39,245 nt of DNA, from NCBI GenBank assembly GCA_016872355.1, contig VGZY01000023.1, positions 1-39,245 on the forward strand, read 5' to 3'. The stretch is from SAR202 cluster bacterium (GTDB taxonomy: Bacteria; Chloroflexota; Dehalococcoidia; Lucifugimonadales; VGZY01). The translations under genes and the position numbers were made by a program. The notes below the pieces were generated by a model. The model was given only the letters and a program-made list of their open reading frames with translations, was not told where the DNA came from and did no database searches. Positions within the stretch are counted from its first letter, which is position 1. Each line of letters starts with the position of its first letter. Of this stretch, positions 7,803-14,819 are shown one piece after another.

Positions 7803-8300
7803 ATGGTGATGCAGCGATTCGATCCGATCTCCGAGCTCCGGCGGATGGACGACACGATCAACCGCCTCTGGCGAGGTCGGCATACCGGCGAATTGAGCGA
7901 CGGTGGAGAGGCCTGGGCCGTGCCGATGGACGTATATCAGGAGGGCGACAACATCGTAGTGAAGGCTTCTCTCCCGGGCGTAGAGCCTGAGAAGGTGCAG
8001 ATCACGCTTGAGGACGGCATTATGACCCTCAAGGCCGAGACTGGGCAGGAGCAGGAGAGGCAGGAGGGAGGGTACCTGATGCGGGAGCGCCGCAGCGGCT
8101 CGTTCTACCGCGCGCTCAGGCTCCCGGACACGGTGGACACCGACAGGGCGGAAACGACCTATGAGAACGGCGTCCTGACGGTCCACTTACCCAAGCAGGA
8201 GTCCAAGAAGGCCAAAACGCTGCAGATCAACGCCAGGGGGCAGCGCACCTCGCCGAATATGACGAGCGGCAATTCCAAGGGCGGGGAATCGACGCGGTAA
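7803..8300 (+). CDS. Hsp20/alpha-crystallin small heat-shock protein
   Basis: A 165-residue small heat-shock protein, an ATP-independent holdase that binds unfolding proteins in the cytoplasm. The N-terminal FDPISELRRMDDTINRLW is the usual start of bacterial Hsp20. The alpha-crystallin domain spans about 38-135, with PMDVYQEGDNIVVKASLPGV at its beginning and YENGVLTVHLPK near the end, matching the conserved A-x-x-x-n-GVL motif (here YENGVL). The C-terminal tail (about 145-165) is polar and carries no clear IxI/V motif. GGAGGT at about 7792 gives good spacing to ATG 7803; a second Met is two codons in. A strong terminator follows at 8371-8409. Confidence 0.93.
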   Translation: MVMQRFDPISELRRMDDTINRLWRGRHTGELSDGGEAWAVPMDVYQEGDNIVVKASLPGVEPEKVQITLEDGIMTLKAETGQEQERQEGGYLMRERRSGSFYRALRLPDTVDTDRAETTYENGVLTVHLPKQESKKAKTLQINARGQRTSPNMTSGNSKGGESTR

Positions 8301-8370
8301 GTCCGCCGGCTCGGCCTCGTCCAGGGCCGAGCAATTGTAAATAGCAGCGCCCGCGGTTAGCGCGGTCAAC

Positions 8371-8409
8371 GAGATGCCCACCCGGATTCCGGGTGGGCAT
8401 CTCGTTTTT
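8371..8409. terminator. Bidirectional rho-independent terminator
   Basis: A perfect 15-bp stem (GAGATGCCCACCCGG with its complement, ATT loop) at 8371-8403 is followed by GTTTTT. It sits between the convergent Hsp20 and VOC genes and ends 5 bp before the VOC stop codon. Confidence 0.9.
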
Positions 8410-8413
8410 ATGG

Positions 8414-8773
8414 CTATTTGCGATTCGAGATCCTGAAGATGTGGCCTTCGGGGTCCTTGCTGTCGAAGAACTCGCCGTCCTTGGTCTTCTTGATCTCCCC
8501 AACCTTCACGCCACGGCGGATAAGCTCCTCGCGGGTTGCGTTCAGGTCCTCGGCGTAGAACATCAGCTGGATGAAGTTGGAGGCCTGCTCCATCATCCCG
8601 GATGCCTGCTCCAGCGCCAGCCGCACGTTGCCGGCATTGAACTCGATCCACTCGGGAGGGGGAATCTTCAGGTTGAAGATCGGCTTGAGCTCAAGCACAT
8701 CGCGGTAGAAGGCCGTAACCTCTTCGATGTTGTTGACCAGCAACACAACTCGTCGCATCTGCCAGGTAAGCAC
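8414..8773 (-). CDS. VOC-superfamily (glyoxalase/bleomycin resistance-like) protein
   Basis: A 119-residue single-domain vicinal-oxygen-chelate protein. The two beta-alpha-beta-beta-beta modules are visible: RRVVLLVNNIEEVTAFYRDVL at the N-terminus and FIQLMFYAEDLNATREELI in the second half, ending in FFDSKDPEGHIFRISN. The usual first-strand metal ligand (His or Gln) is a Val, and the last-strand Glu is missing, so it may bind ligand without classic metal chemistry or act in a different way. Function is not assignable beyond the fold. It stands alone on the minus strand, convergent with Hsp20. Confidence 0.82.
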   Translation of the reverse strand: MLTWQMRRVVLLVNNIEEVTAFYRDVLELKPIFNLKIPPPEWIEFNAGNVRLALEQASGMMEQASNFIQLMFYAEDLNATREELIRRGVKVGEIKKTKDGEFFDSKDPEGHIFRISNRK

Positions 8774-8906
8774 GTCGCTCTCCTAACCGCCCTGCTGGGC
8801 CGAGAGAATTGTTTCGCCGGTGTGAATGATACACGCGGCGGGCACAGTGGGCTAGTGGCTGGCGGCGTCCGTTTGAAAGAAAGGCGACGGGCAACCGGCG
8901 GCAGGC

Positions 8907-8915
8907 TGCTATAAT
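8907..8915 (+). promoter_or_regulatory. Extended -10 promoter for the adenosyltransferase gene
   Basis: TGC followed by a consensus TATAAT, 36 bp before the ATG at 8952. No clear -35, as is usual for extended -10 promoters. Confidence 0.65.
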
Positions 8916-8951
8916 CTTTGGACATTCAAGGCAGGCCGCCGGAGAGACCGA

Positions 8952-9518
8952 ATGCGCATCTACACCAAGAAGGGCGATAGCGGCGAGACGGGGCTTCTAT
9001 TCGGGGGCCGCGTCTCCAAGGCCGACCCGAGGACGGACTCGTACGGGTCGGTGGATACCGCCATTTCGGCAATGGGCATGGCGCGGGCGCTCTGCGCGGA
9101 CCCGTGGGTGAAGGAGACGCTGCTCAGGACCCAGCACGAGATGTTCACCGTTGCCACAGAGCTGGCCACCAGCCCGGACCATTACGACCTGCTCAAAGAG
9201 CGCTTCTCGGTAGTTACCGCCCAGATGGTTGAGGGCCTCGAAAAGGCAATCGATGAGATTGCCGCCCAGGTCACGATGCCGAAGTCGTTCATCGTTCCCG
9301 GCGCATCCGCGGGTTCCGGGGCGCTGGACCTGGCGCGGGCGCTGGTGCGCGAGGCGGAGCGCAGGGTGGTGGCGCTGAGCGAGGCCGGGCAGGTGCAGAA
9401 CCCGGAGGTACTGCGCTATTTGAACAGGCTGTCCGACCTCCTGTTCATGCTCGCCCGTTTAGAGGACAGAGACCTACCGTTCGAGATAACAACGGGCGAG
9501 ATGAGGAAGCAGGGGTAA
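8952..9518 (+). CDS. Cob(I)alamin adenosyltransferase, PduO type
   Basis: A 188-residue PduO-family ATP:cob(I)alamin adenosyltransferase, which transfers the adenosyl group of ATP to reduced corrinoid to give coenzyme B12. The N-terminal ATP-binding segment TKKGDSGETGLLFGGRVSK (residues 5-23) is well kept, as are the C-terminal ALVREAERRVVAL helix with its Arg-x-x-Glu-Arg and the NRLSDLLFMLAR ending. The segment normally reading VDELNS/A is VDTAIS here (the family Glu replaced by Thr), a deviation worth noting. GGAGAG precedes the ATG. It is monocistronic with its own promoter; no other B12 gene is nearby. Its presence implies use of adenosylcobalamin. Confidence 0.9.
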   Translation: MRIYTKKGDSGETGLLFGGRVSKADPRTDSYGSVDTAISAMGMARALCADPWVKETLLRTQHEMFTVATELATSPDHYDLLKERFSVVTAQMVEGLEKAIDEIAAQVTMPKSFIVPGASAGSGALDLARALVREAERRVVALSEAGQVQNPEVLRYLNRLSDLLFMLARLEDRDLPFEITTGEMRKQG

Positions 9519-9538
9519 GGGTTCCGAGGCCGTACGGG

Positions 9539-9554
9539 CCCCGATTCATCGGGG
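9539..9554. other. Small hairpin after the adenosyltransferase gene
   Basis: CCCCGA-TTCA-TCGGGG forms a short stem 20 bp after the stop codon. There is no T-run, so a terminator is only a possibility. Confidence 0.3.
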
Positions 9555-9589
9555 TCTCCCCTTGAACCGGTAGAGGAACAACATAACTG

Positions 9590-9604
9590 TGATACGATAT
9601 TCGT
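9590..9604 (+). promoter_or_regulatory. hisH promoter: extended -10 overlapping a dyad
   Basis: TGA-TACGAT at 9590-9598 reads as an extended -10, and the dyad TACGA-TAT-TCGTA lies at 9593-9605. The start ATG is at 9609, so the transcript would be leaderless or nearly so. The dyad core also occurs before lipoprotein 1. Confidence 0.45.
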
Positions 9605-9608
9605 AGCT

Positions 9609-10226
9609 ATGAAACCCCTTATCGCCATTGTGGACTATAACGCCGGCAACCTGCGGAGCGTGCAAAAGGCGCTCGAACTGGTGGGCGCGCGAACGAAGAT
9701 AACGAGCGACGCCACCGACCTGGCGACAGCGAGGGGGGTTGTCTTCCCCGGGCAGGGCGCGAACGACCCCGCGATGCGGCAGCTCAAGACCCGTTCCCTG
9801 GTGGACCCCATTAAAGATGTCATACACAGCGGCAAGCCGTTTCTCGGCGTATGCCTGGGCCTCCAGCTATTGCTGGAATCGTCGGAGGAGGGCATCGTGC
9901 CGGCCCTTGGCATAATGCAGGGGACGGTCAAGCGACTCCCTCAGGGACTGAAGGTCCCCCACATAGGCTGGAACAACGTCAGCTTCAAGCGCCAGCACCC
10001 CGTATTCGAGGGAGTGCCGGACAACTCCTACTTCTACTTTGTTCACTCCTACTACGCCGACCCCGAAAGCCGGGGTATGGTGACCGGGACAACCACCTAC
10101 GGCGTGGAGTTCTGCAGCGCCGCGGCGCGCGGCAGCATGGCCGCCGTGCAGTTCCACCCGGAGAAGAGCGGCAAGGTGGGCCTCAAGATTTACGAAAACT
10201 TCGTCCGCATTGTCGCGGAGTCCTGA
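9609..10226 (+). CDS. hisH: Imidazole glycerol phosphate synthase subunit HisH
   Basis: A 205-residue class I glutamine amidotransferase subunit that supplies ammonia to HisF in histidine synthesis. The catalytic triad is present: Cys82 in GVCLGLQLL, His183 and Glu185 in VQFHPEKSG. DYNAGNLRSVQKAL (residues 9-22) and PHIGWN (118-122) are HisH signatures. The oxyanion-strand PGQGA (48-52) matches the family. It is the first gene of a his operon; hisA starts 11 bp after its stop. A Shine-Dalgarno is not evident, consistent with a very short leader. Confidence 0.96.
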   Translation: MKPLIAIVDYNAGNLRSVQKALELVGARTKITSDATDLATARGVVFPGQGANDPAMRQLKTRSLVDPIKDVIHSGKPFLGVCLGLQLLLESSEEGIVPALGIMQGTVKRLPQGLKVPHIGWNNVSFKRQHPVFEGVPDNSYFYFVHSYYADPESRGMVTGTTTYGVEFCSAAARGSMAAVQFHPEKSGKVGLKIYENFVRIVAES

Positions 10227-10237
10227 AAGCAGGCGGC

Positions 10238-10969
10238 ATGGAAGTCATTCCCGCGATAGACCTGAAGGGCGGCAAGTGCGTTCGGCTGTTTCAGGGTGAC
10301 TACGGCAAGGAGACCGTGTACTCGGAGTCTCCCGTAGCCATGGCGCGGCAGTGGGTCGCCGCAGGCGCGTCCCGGCTGCACGTGGTGGACCTTGACGGCG
10401 CAAAGGCCGGGGAGCCGGTAAACACTGCCGTGATCAAGGAGATCACATTGGCCGTCGGCGTCCCCGTCCAGGTGGGCGGCGGCATCCGCAACCTGGCGGC
10501 CGCCCGGGAGCTGACCGGCGCAGGGGTCGAGCGCCTCCTGATCGGCACGGCTGCCGTCGAGACGAATATCTTTATCGAGCACCTGTGCACAGAGCTTGGG
10601 CCGGACGCCGTCGCAGTGAGCCTGGACGCGAAGAACGGCGTCGTCATGGTAAACGGCTGGACGGAGAGCAGCTCCGTGAAGGCGAGCGAACTGCTTGCCC
10701 GCATCTCTGGGGCCGGCCTGAAACGCTTCATTTATACGGACGTGACCCGCGACGGCACACTTACCGAGCCTAACTACGGCGCAATTGAAGCGCTCCTGAG
10801 GCAAACGCGGCTGAGGATGATAGTAGCCGGCGGCGTATCATCCATCCAGCACCTTCTGAAACTCTCGGAGCTGGGTGTTGAAGGCGCGATCATCGGCAAG
10901 GCGATCTACACGGGAGATATTGACCTGGCCGCGGCCGTGAAAACGGTCGGCGGCCTGCGCAAAGGGTAA
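10238..10969 (+). CDS. hisA: ProFAR isomerase HisA
   Basis: A 243-residue (beta/alpha)8-barrel enzyme, 1-(5-phosphoribosyl)-5-[(5-phosphoribosylamino)methylideneamino]imidazole-4-carboxamide isomerase, the fourth step of histidine synthesis. The N-terminal EVIPAIDLKGGKCVRL includes catalytic Asp8. The second catalytic Asp is in YTDVTRDGTL. Phosphate-binding loops are visible as VGGGIRN (about 77-83) and VAGGVSS. The ATG at 10238 is chosen over longer open frame because homologous HisA begins here and it follows hisH by 11 bp. The order hisH-hisA matches many bacterial his operons. Confidence 0.95.
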   Translation: MEVIPAIDLKGGKCVRLFQGDYGKETVYSESPVAMARQWVAAGASRLHVVDLDGAKAGEPVNTAVIKEITLAVGVPVQVGGGIRNLAAARELTGAGVERLLIGTAAVETNIFIEHLCTELGPDAVAVSLDAKNGVVMVNGWTESSSVKASELLARISGAGLKRFIYTDVTRDGTLTEPNYGAIEALLRQTRLRMIVAGGVSSIQHLLKLSELGVEGAIIGKAIYTGDIDLAAAVKTVGGLRKG

Positions 10970-10997
10970 GATTCGGGTGGCGCCGGCGGGCGCACCG

Positions 10998-11006
10998 TGC
11001 TACAAA
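10998..11006 (+). promoter_or_regulatory. Possible internal promoter in the his operon
   Basis: TGC-TACAAA lies 37 bp before the TTG start of the methyltransferase gene, in the only sizeable gap (74 bp) of the operon. It is a weak match to an extended -10. Confidence 0.3.
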
Positions 11007-11043
11007 TTGTATAGATGTAATTGACAATCAAGAGGTCTCTAAA

Positions 11044-11565
11044 TTGGCAGTCAAACTGGACACGCACAGGCTTATCTCTCTTATCCCCATCATGCCGTAC
11101 CACAAGGTGGCCGATATCGGCGTCGGCACGAGTGGGCTAACCCCTACCCTGGCCAAGTATCTCTTCGACGGCAAGGTATTCGCTGTAGACACCAACGACG
11201 AACGCCTCAAGCCCTCTCGCGACTACGTCGAGAAGATCAAGCTGCGGAATGTGCAGCACCTAGTGTACAAACCGGGCGACAAGCTCTCCCTGGATGACGC
11301 GTCGCTTGACGGGGCCGTCATGGTGCTCTCTCTGGGCAAGTCCAGCGATCCCGACGCCCTGCTTGAAGAGACAAAGCGCGTTCTCAAGAAGGGCGGGTGG
11401 CTGGTTATCCTCGGACAGCGGCGGGCATCGAATGTAAACGGCGCCGAGGCGGAACAGTTCGTATCGGAAGATGACGCCATCTCCAAGGCCCGCTCCGCCG
11501 GGTACCGCGTGAGGGAGCAGAAGGCGTTCTCGGACACCTACTACATGCTGATGCTCAGGAAATAG
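11044..11565 (+). CDS. Class I SAM-dependent methyltransferase
   Basis: A 173-residue Rossmann-fold methyltransferase lying between hisA and hisF. Motif I is [19 protein letters not shown] (22-40), with a Val where many have Cys. An acidic ribose-binding residue follows in VFAVDTNDE (45-53). Motif IV appears as [10 protein letters not shown] (about 95-104), and post-motif [10 protein letters not shown] is typical of the Methyltransf_11/25 group. The substrate is not visible. The start is TTG with AGAGGT 7 bases upstream; the stop is 1 bp before the hisF ATG, so it is tightly coupled to hisF. No known step of histidine synthesis needs a methyltransferase. Confidence 0.82.
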   Translation: MAVKLDTHRLISLIPIMPYHKVADIGVGTSGLTPTLAKYLFDGKVFAVDTNDERLKPSRDYVEKIKLRNVQHLVYKPGDKLSLDDASLDGAVMVLSLGKSSDPDALLEETKRVLKKGGWLVILGQRRASNVNGAEAEQFVSEDDAISKARSAGYRVREQKAFSDTYYMLMLRK

Positions 11566-11566
11566 A

Positions 11567-12391
11567 ATGCTCACGAAGCGCTTAATCCCCTGCCTGGACG
11601 TGGACAAGGGCCGCGTAGTAAAGGGCGTCAGCTTTGTGGATATCCGCGACGCCGGCGATCCTGCCACGCTCGCCGAGCTCTACGACCGCGAAGGCGCGGA
11701 CGAGCTGGTCTTTCTGGATATCACAGCGAGCTCGGATGCCCGCGACACCATGGTCGAGGTGGTGAAGCAGGTCTCCGAGAAGGTGTTCATCCCCCTTACC
11801 GTGGGCGGCGGCATCCGGTCCATCGAGGACGCGCGCCGCATGCTGGACGCGGGTGCGGACAAGGTCTCGCTCAACACCGCCGCGATCAACAACCAGCACC
11901 TAGTTTCGGACGCTTCGAAATTCTTCGGCGCGCAATGCATCGTCGTCGCCATCGACTTCAAGCGCATCTCCGGCGATACCGGCGGGCGCGAGCCAGTGAA
12001 CGGCGACAGGTCGCTCTCGCTCGATGCCGGGTCGAAGTGGGAAGTCTATACGCACGGCGGCCGCAAACCTGTCGGGATAGACGCCCTCAAGTGGGCTCAG
12101 CGCGCGGCTTACCTGGGCGCAGGCGAACTGCTCATCACCAGCATGGACGCCGACGGGCAGAAGACGGGGTACGACCTGGAGTACACCCGCGCGGTCTCGG
12201 AGTCGGTATCCATCCCTGTGATCGCCAGCGGCGGCGCCGGGACGCTCGACCACTTCCGCCAGGCGCTGGATGACGGTAAGGCGGACGCCGTGCTCGCCGC
12301 GAGCGTCTTCCACTTCGGCACGTTCAGAATCAGGGACGCCAAGGACTACCTGGCGCAACACGGCGTCCCGGTCCGACCGATCCTCGACTAG
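11567..12391 (+). CDS. hisF: Imidazole glycerol phosphate synthase subunit HisF
   Basis: A 274-residue cyclase subunit of IGP synthase; it uses ammonia from HisH to make imidazole glycerol phosphate and AICAR. The (beta/alpha)8-barrel starts with [19 protein letters not shown] (catalytic Asp11), and the second catalytic Asp is Asp130 in [19 protein letters not shown] (79-89) and the late [11 protein letters not shown] are the phosphate sites. It is about 20 residues longer than usual because of an insertion at about 134-157, between the Asp130 strand and [13 protein letters not shown]. The reading frame is intact through it. ATG lies 1 bp after the methyltransferase stop. Confidence 0.95.
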   Translation: MLTKRLIPCLDVDKGRVVKGVSFVDIRDAGDPATLAELYDREGADELVFLDITASSDARDTMVEVVKQVSEKVFIPLTVGGGIRSIEDARRMLDAGADKVSLNTAAINNQHLVSDASKFFGAQCIVVAIDFKRISGDTGGREPVNGDRSLSLDAGSKWEVYTHGGRKPVGIDALKWAQRAAYLGAGELLITSMDADGQKTGYDLEYTRAVSESVSIPVIASGGAGTLDHFRQALDDGKADAVLAASVFHFGTFRIRDAKDYLAQHGVPVRPILD

Positions 12392-12407
12392 GACTCAGGG
12401 GAATCTT

Positions 12408-13022
12408 ATGATCAAACTCGATGCGCAGGGGCTCATCCCCGCAGTCGTGCAGGATGACAAGACCGGCGAGGTGCTGGTTATGGCATACATGAGCCCTGCT
12501 GCCCTCAAGAAGACGCTTGAAGGCCCGGACGTATGGTTCTACAGCCGCAGCCGCGGTGAGCTCTGGCACAAGGGCGACACGTCCGGTAACTACCTCAAGG
12601 TCAAGTCCGTCTCCGCCGATTGCGATGGCGATACACTCCTGGTCCGCGCCGACCCCGAAGGCCCTACGTGCCATACCGGCAACCGCACGTGCTTCTTCAA
12701 CCCGCTTGACGACATGCCGGAGGCTACGCACGTCGAAAGCGGCGCCGGGGTCCTGGACGAGCTATACGCCGTCATCCAGGACCGCAAGGTCACGATGCCC
12801 GAGAAGAGCTACACTACGCGCCTTTTCAAGGAAGGCGTGGACCGCATTGCCCAGAAGGTCATCGAGGAGGCAGGCGAGTCCGCCATCGCCGCGGTGCGTG
12901 GAAAGAACGACGAGCTGGCCGGGGAAGTCGCCGACCTGCTCTATCACACGCTGGTGATGCTGGCTGCCACGGGCGTCCGGCCGGAAGAGGTGTGGGCGAG
13001 GCTCCGCGAGAGGCGGAAGTAA
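12408..13022 (+). CDS. hisI: Bifunctional HisI/HisE (PR-AMP cyclohydrolase / PR-ATP pyrophosphohydrolase)
   Basis: A 204-residue fusion catalysing steps 2 and 3 of histidine synthesis. The HisI domain (about 1-110) has SRGELWHKGDTSGN, DCDGDTLLVRA and the metal-binding CHTGNRTCF. The HisE domain (about 115-204) has DRIAQKVIEEAGE and ELAGEVADLLYH, the alpha-helical MazG-like pyrophosphatase core. The fusion order HisI-HisE is the common one. ATG 12408 has AGGGGAA just upstream and lies 16 bp after hisF; a longer open frame upstream overlaps hisF and is not used. This is the last his gene in the window; hisG, hisD, hisC and hisB are not here. Confidence 0.95.
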   Translation: MIKLDAQGLIPAVVQDDKTGEVLVMAYMSPAALKKTLEGPDVWFYSRSRGELWHKGDTSGNYLKVKSVSADCDGDTLLVRADPEGPTCHTGNRTCFFNPLDDMPEATHVESGAGVLDELYAVIQDRKVTMPEKSYTTRLFKEGVDRIAQKVIEEAGESAIAAVRGKNDELAGEVADLLYHTLVMLAATGVRPEEVWARLRERRK

Positions 13023-13109
13023 GTCTGATCGGCCCAATTGAAAAAGAGGGTGCGCAGGCTATTGACATGCTTAATTATTCATGTAAGCCTATACAGGTGT
13101 CTGTGAGAT

Positions 13110-13155
13110 GAGTCAGTGGTATTAGTCTGCCTTGAGTATCATGGCCCATTGACTC
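13110..13155 (+). other. Structured leader of the microgene
   Basis: GAGTCAGTGG at 13110-13119 can pair with CCATTGACTC at 13146-13155 over 10 bp, including one G-U pair, leaving a 26-base loop. TTGACA stands at 13062-13067, but no -10 at proper spacing is clear (TATACA at 13090-13095 is 22 bases away). The hairpin ends 15 bp before the Shine-Dalgarno of the 29-codon frame. Confidence 0.4.
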
Positions 13156-13185
13156 CAGATGTAAGAATCTAAAGGAGGATAGGCC

Positions 13186-13275
13186 TTGATTACGATCGAG
13201 CTTGGTCACAAGCAGCCCGCCGCGAAGCCCGCTGCAAAGCCCGGTTCCGGCAAGCCCGCCAAGCCCGCCAAGTAA
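13186..13275 (+). CDS. 29-residue Lys/Pro/Ala-rich microprotein
   Basis: A short frame starting with TTG, directly preceded by AAAGGAGG (13171-13178) at the ideal 7-base spacing. It encodes a peptide beginning MITIELGHKQ and continuing as a basic tail of repeated KPA/AKP units ending PAKPAK, with 7 Lys in 29 residues. A strong bidirectional terminator follows 27 bp after the stop. The tail resembles the basic disordered C-termini of histone H1-like or HU-type nucleoid proteins, so nucleic-acid binding is one possibility; this is inference. It might be co-transcribed at the end of the his operon or from its own promoter. I recognise no family. Alternatives are a leader peptide or a remnant of a longer basic tail. 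Confidence 0.6.
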   Translation: MITIELGHKQPAAKPAAKPGSGKPAKPAK

Positions 13276-13301
13276 GGCGAGCCCCGGCTTAAGGCTGTAC
13301 A

Positions 13302-13341
13302 AAAACGAGAAGGACCCCAACGCTGGGGTCCTTCTCGTTTT
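13302..13341. terminator. Bidirectional rho-independent terminator
   Basis: AAAACGAGAAGGACCCCA pairs perfectly with its complement across an ACGC loop, giving a T-run on both strands. It ends the microgene/his transcript on the plus strand and the tRNA-Ser transcript on the minus strand. Confidence 0.9.
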
Positions 13342-13350
13342 GTTGCTACC

Positions 13351-13444
<94 letters not shown>

Positions 13445-13454
13445 AGGCGGGTGA

Positions 13455-13544
13455 TGGCGGAGAGAATGGGATTCGAACCCATGATGGAGTTGCCCCCATA
13501 CCAGTTTTCGAGACTGGCGCCTTCAACCGCTCGGCCATCTCTCC
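13455..13544 (-). tRNA. tRNA-Ser (CGA)
   Basis: The acceptor stem begins GGAGAGA and closes with TCTCTCC-like pairing (TTCTCTCC including G-T contacts). The anticodon stem CCAGT/ACTGG encloses the loop CTCGAAA, anticodon CGA. A long variable arm (ATGG/CCAT) identifies a class II serine tRNA. CCA is encoded. It is 10 bp upstream of tRNA-Ser(GGA) on the same strand, so both probably come from one transcript. Confidence 0.93.
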
Positions 13545-13576
13545 GTCTGCATGGCTGGAAAAAGCCCGCAAAGAGG

Positions 13577-13585
13577 ATTATAGCA
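13577..13585 (-). promoter_or_regulatory. Extended -10 promoter for the tRNA-Ser pair
   Basis: The minus strand reads TGC-TATAAT, 32 bp before the 5' end of tRNA-Ser(CGA), a suitable distance for a short tRNA leader. Confidence 0.65.
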
Positions 13586-13616
13586 TACCTGCAGCCGTAG
13601 CTGAAAAGCCCGGGAT

Positions 13617-13645
13617 TTGACCACGGCTATGGGCGGGAATATACT
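13617..13645 (+). promoter_or_regulatory. Sigma-70-type promoter for the enolase-superfamily gene
   Basis: TTGACC at 13617-13622 and TATACT at 13640-13645 are separated by exactly 17 bp. The ATG is 47 bp further on. This is one of the few -35/-10 promoters in the window with good boxes at ideal spacing. Confidence 0.7.
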
Positions 13646-13692
13646 GCAAACCGTTGCCTCGCATCCTTAACGCACCCCAACTGGAGCCCCGG

Positions 13693-14784
13693 ATGAAGAT
13701 CCTTGACGTTACGACCACCACCCTCTTCTACCCTGAGCCGGCGACCCCTTCCCGCCCGGCCGGCAAAGGCCGCTCACAGCTATTTGTTCACGTCAAGACG
13801 GACGCCGGAATTGAGGGTCTGGGGCTCGGACAGGCATTCCCAGGGGTGCGACAGATCGTTGAGAGCGACATCAAGAGGGTGCTTCTCGACCAGGACCCAT
13901 CCAACACCGAGCGGCTATGGGCGGAGATGCACAGGGCGGTGCTCTCCCACGGTCGTAAGGGCGCCTCAATGTGTGCCCTTTCCGCCGTGGACATCGCTTT
14001 GTGGGACCTCAAGGCGAAGGCGCTCGGCCTGCCGCTGTTCCAACTGCTCGGGGCCTATTCGGACTCCGTTGAGCTTTATGGCAGCGGCGGCGGATCGAAC
14101 CTTCCGGTTGCGGAGCTCACGCGGGAAATGAAAGCATGGACGGACCGCGGCGCGCGGCGGCTCAAGATGAAGGTGGCAAAGGACAACGGCCGCGCCGAGC
14201 GCGAGGACATCGAACGGGTCGCCGCCGTGCGGGAGGCCGTCGGCTGGAACGTCGCCCTTTACGTCGACGCGCTGGGCGCTTACTCCACCAAGCAGGCCGT
14301 CTACATGGCCCGCGAGTTCGAGGAGTACCAGGTAGGCTGGATTGAAGAGCCCGTGCAGCCGGAGGACTTCTCCGGGCTGTCGCAGGTCGCCGGCGCAACG
14401 GACATTCCCATTGCTGCCGGGGAGAATGAATACAATCTCTCCGGCCTGCGCGAGCTCCTCACGGTGGGCGGGGTCGACATTCTGCAGCCGGACGCACGTC
14501 GCATGGGGGGCGTAACTGAGTGGATGAAGGCTGCCCACCTGGCGCACGCCTTCAACACGCCCGTAGCTCCGCACGCCGGGCAGCTACTGCACATCCACCT
14601 TGGCTGCGCGGTGCCCAACTTCAAGGCCGTGGAGGCGCGGGAAAACGAGCTGGAGGCCGACATAGCCTGGTACAAGGATGTGCCGAAGCCCAGGAACGAC
14701 CGCTGGGCGCCGTTCCCGGACCGGCCGGGACTTGGGCTGGAGCTCAACCCCTACGCCGTGGAAAAGTGGTCCGTGGCAGGCTAG
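13693..14784 (+). CDS. Mandelate racemase/muconate lactonizing enzyme family protein
   Basis: A 363-residue enolase-superfamily enzyme that probably abstracts a proton next to a carboxylate, via a Mg-stabilised enolate. The catalytic set of the mandelate racemase subgroup is complete: Lys158-x-Lys160 (RLKMKVA), metal ligands Asp192 (YVDALGAY), Glu218 (WIEEPVQPED) and Glu244 (AAGENEYN), then Asp267 (QPDARRMGG) and His294 (APHAG), which form the Asp/His dyad. It is likely a sugar-acid dehydratase or racemase; the substrate is not readable. ATG 13693 is chosen because the N-terminal KILDVTTTTLFYP strand begins the capping domain here; an upstream in-frame ATG at 13654 is near the promoter. The sulfurtransferase gene follows after 35 bp. 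Confidence 0.9.
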   Translation: MKILDVTTTTLFYPEPATPSRPAGKGRSQLFVHVKTDAGIEGLGLGQAFPGVRQIVESDIKRVLLDQDPSNTERLWAEMHRAVLSHGRKGASMCALSAVDIALWDLKAKALGLPLFQLLGAYSDSVELYGSGGGSNLPVAELTREMKAWTDRGARRLKMKVAKDNGRAEREDIERVAAVREAVGWNVALYVDALGAYSTKQAVYMAREFEEYQVGWIEEPVQPEDFSGLSQVAGATDIPIAAGENEYNLSGLRELLTVGGVDILQPDARRMGGVTEWMKAAHLAHAFNTPVAPHAGQLLHIHLGCAVPNFKAVEARENELEADIAWYKDVPKPRNDRWAPFPDRPGLGLELNPYAVEKWSVAG

Positions 14785-14819
14785 CAACGCAGGCCAGACC
14801 CCATAATCAGGAGCCGATC

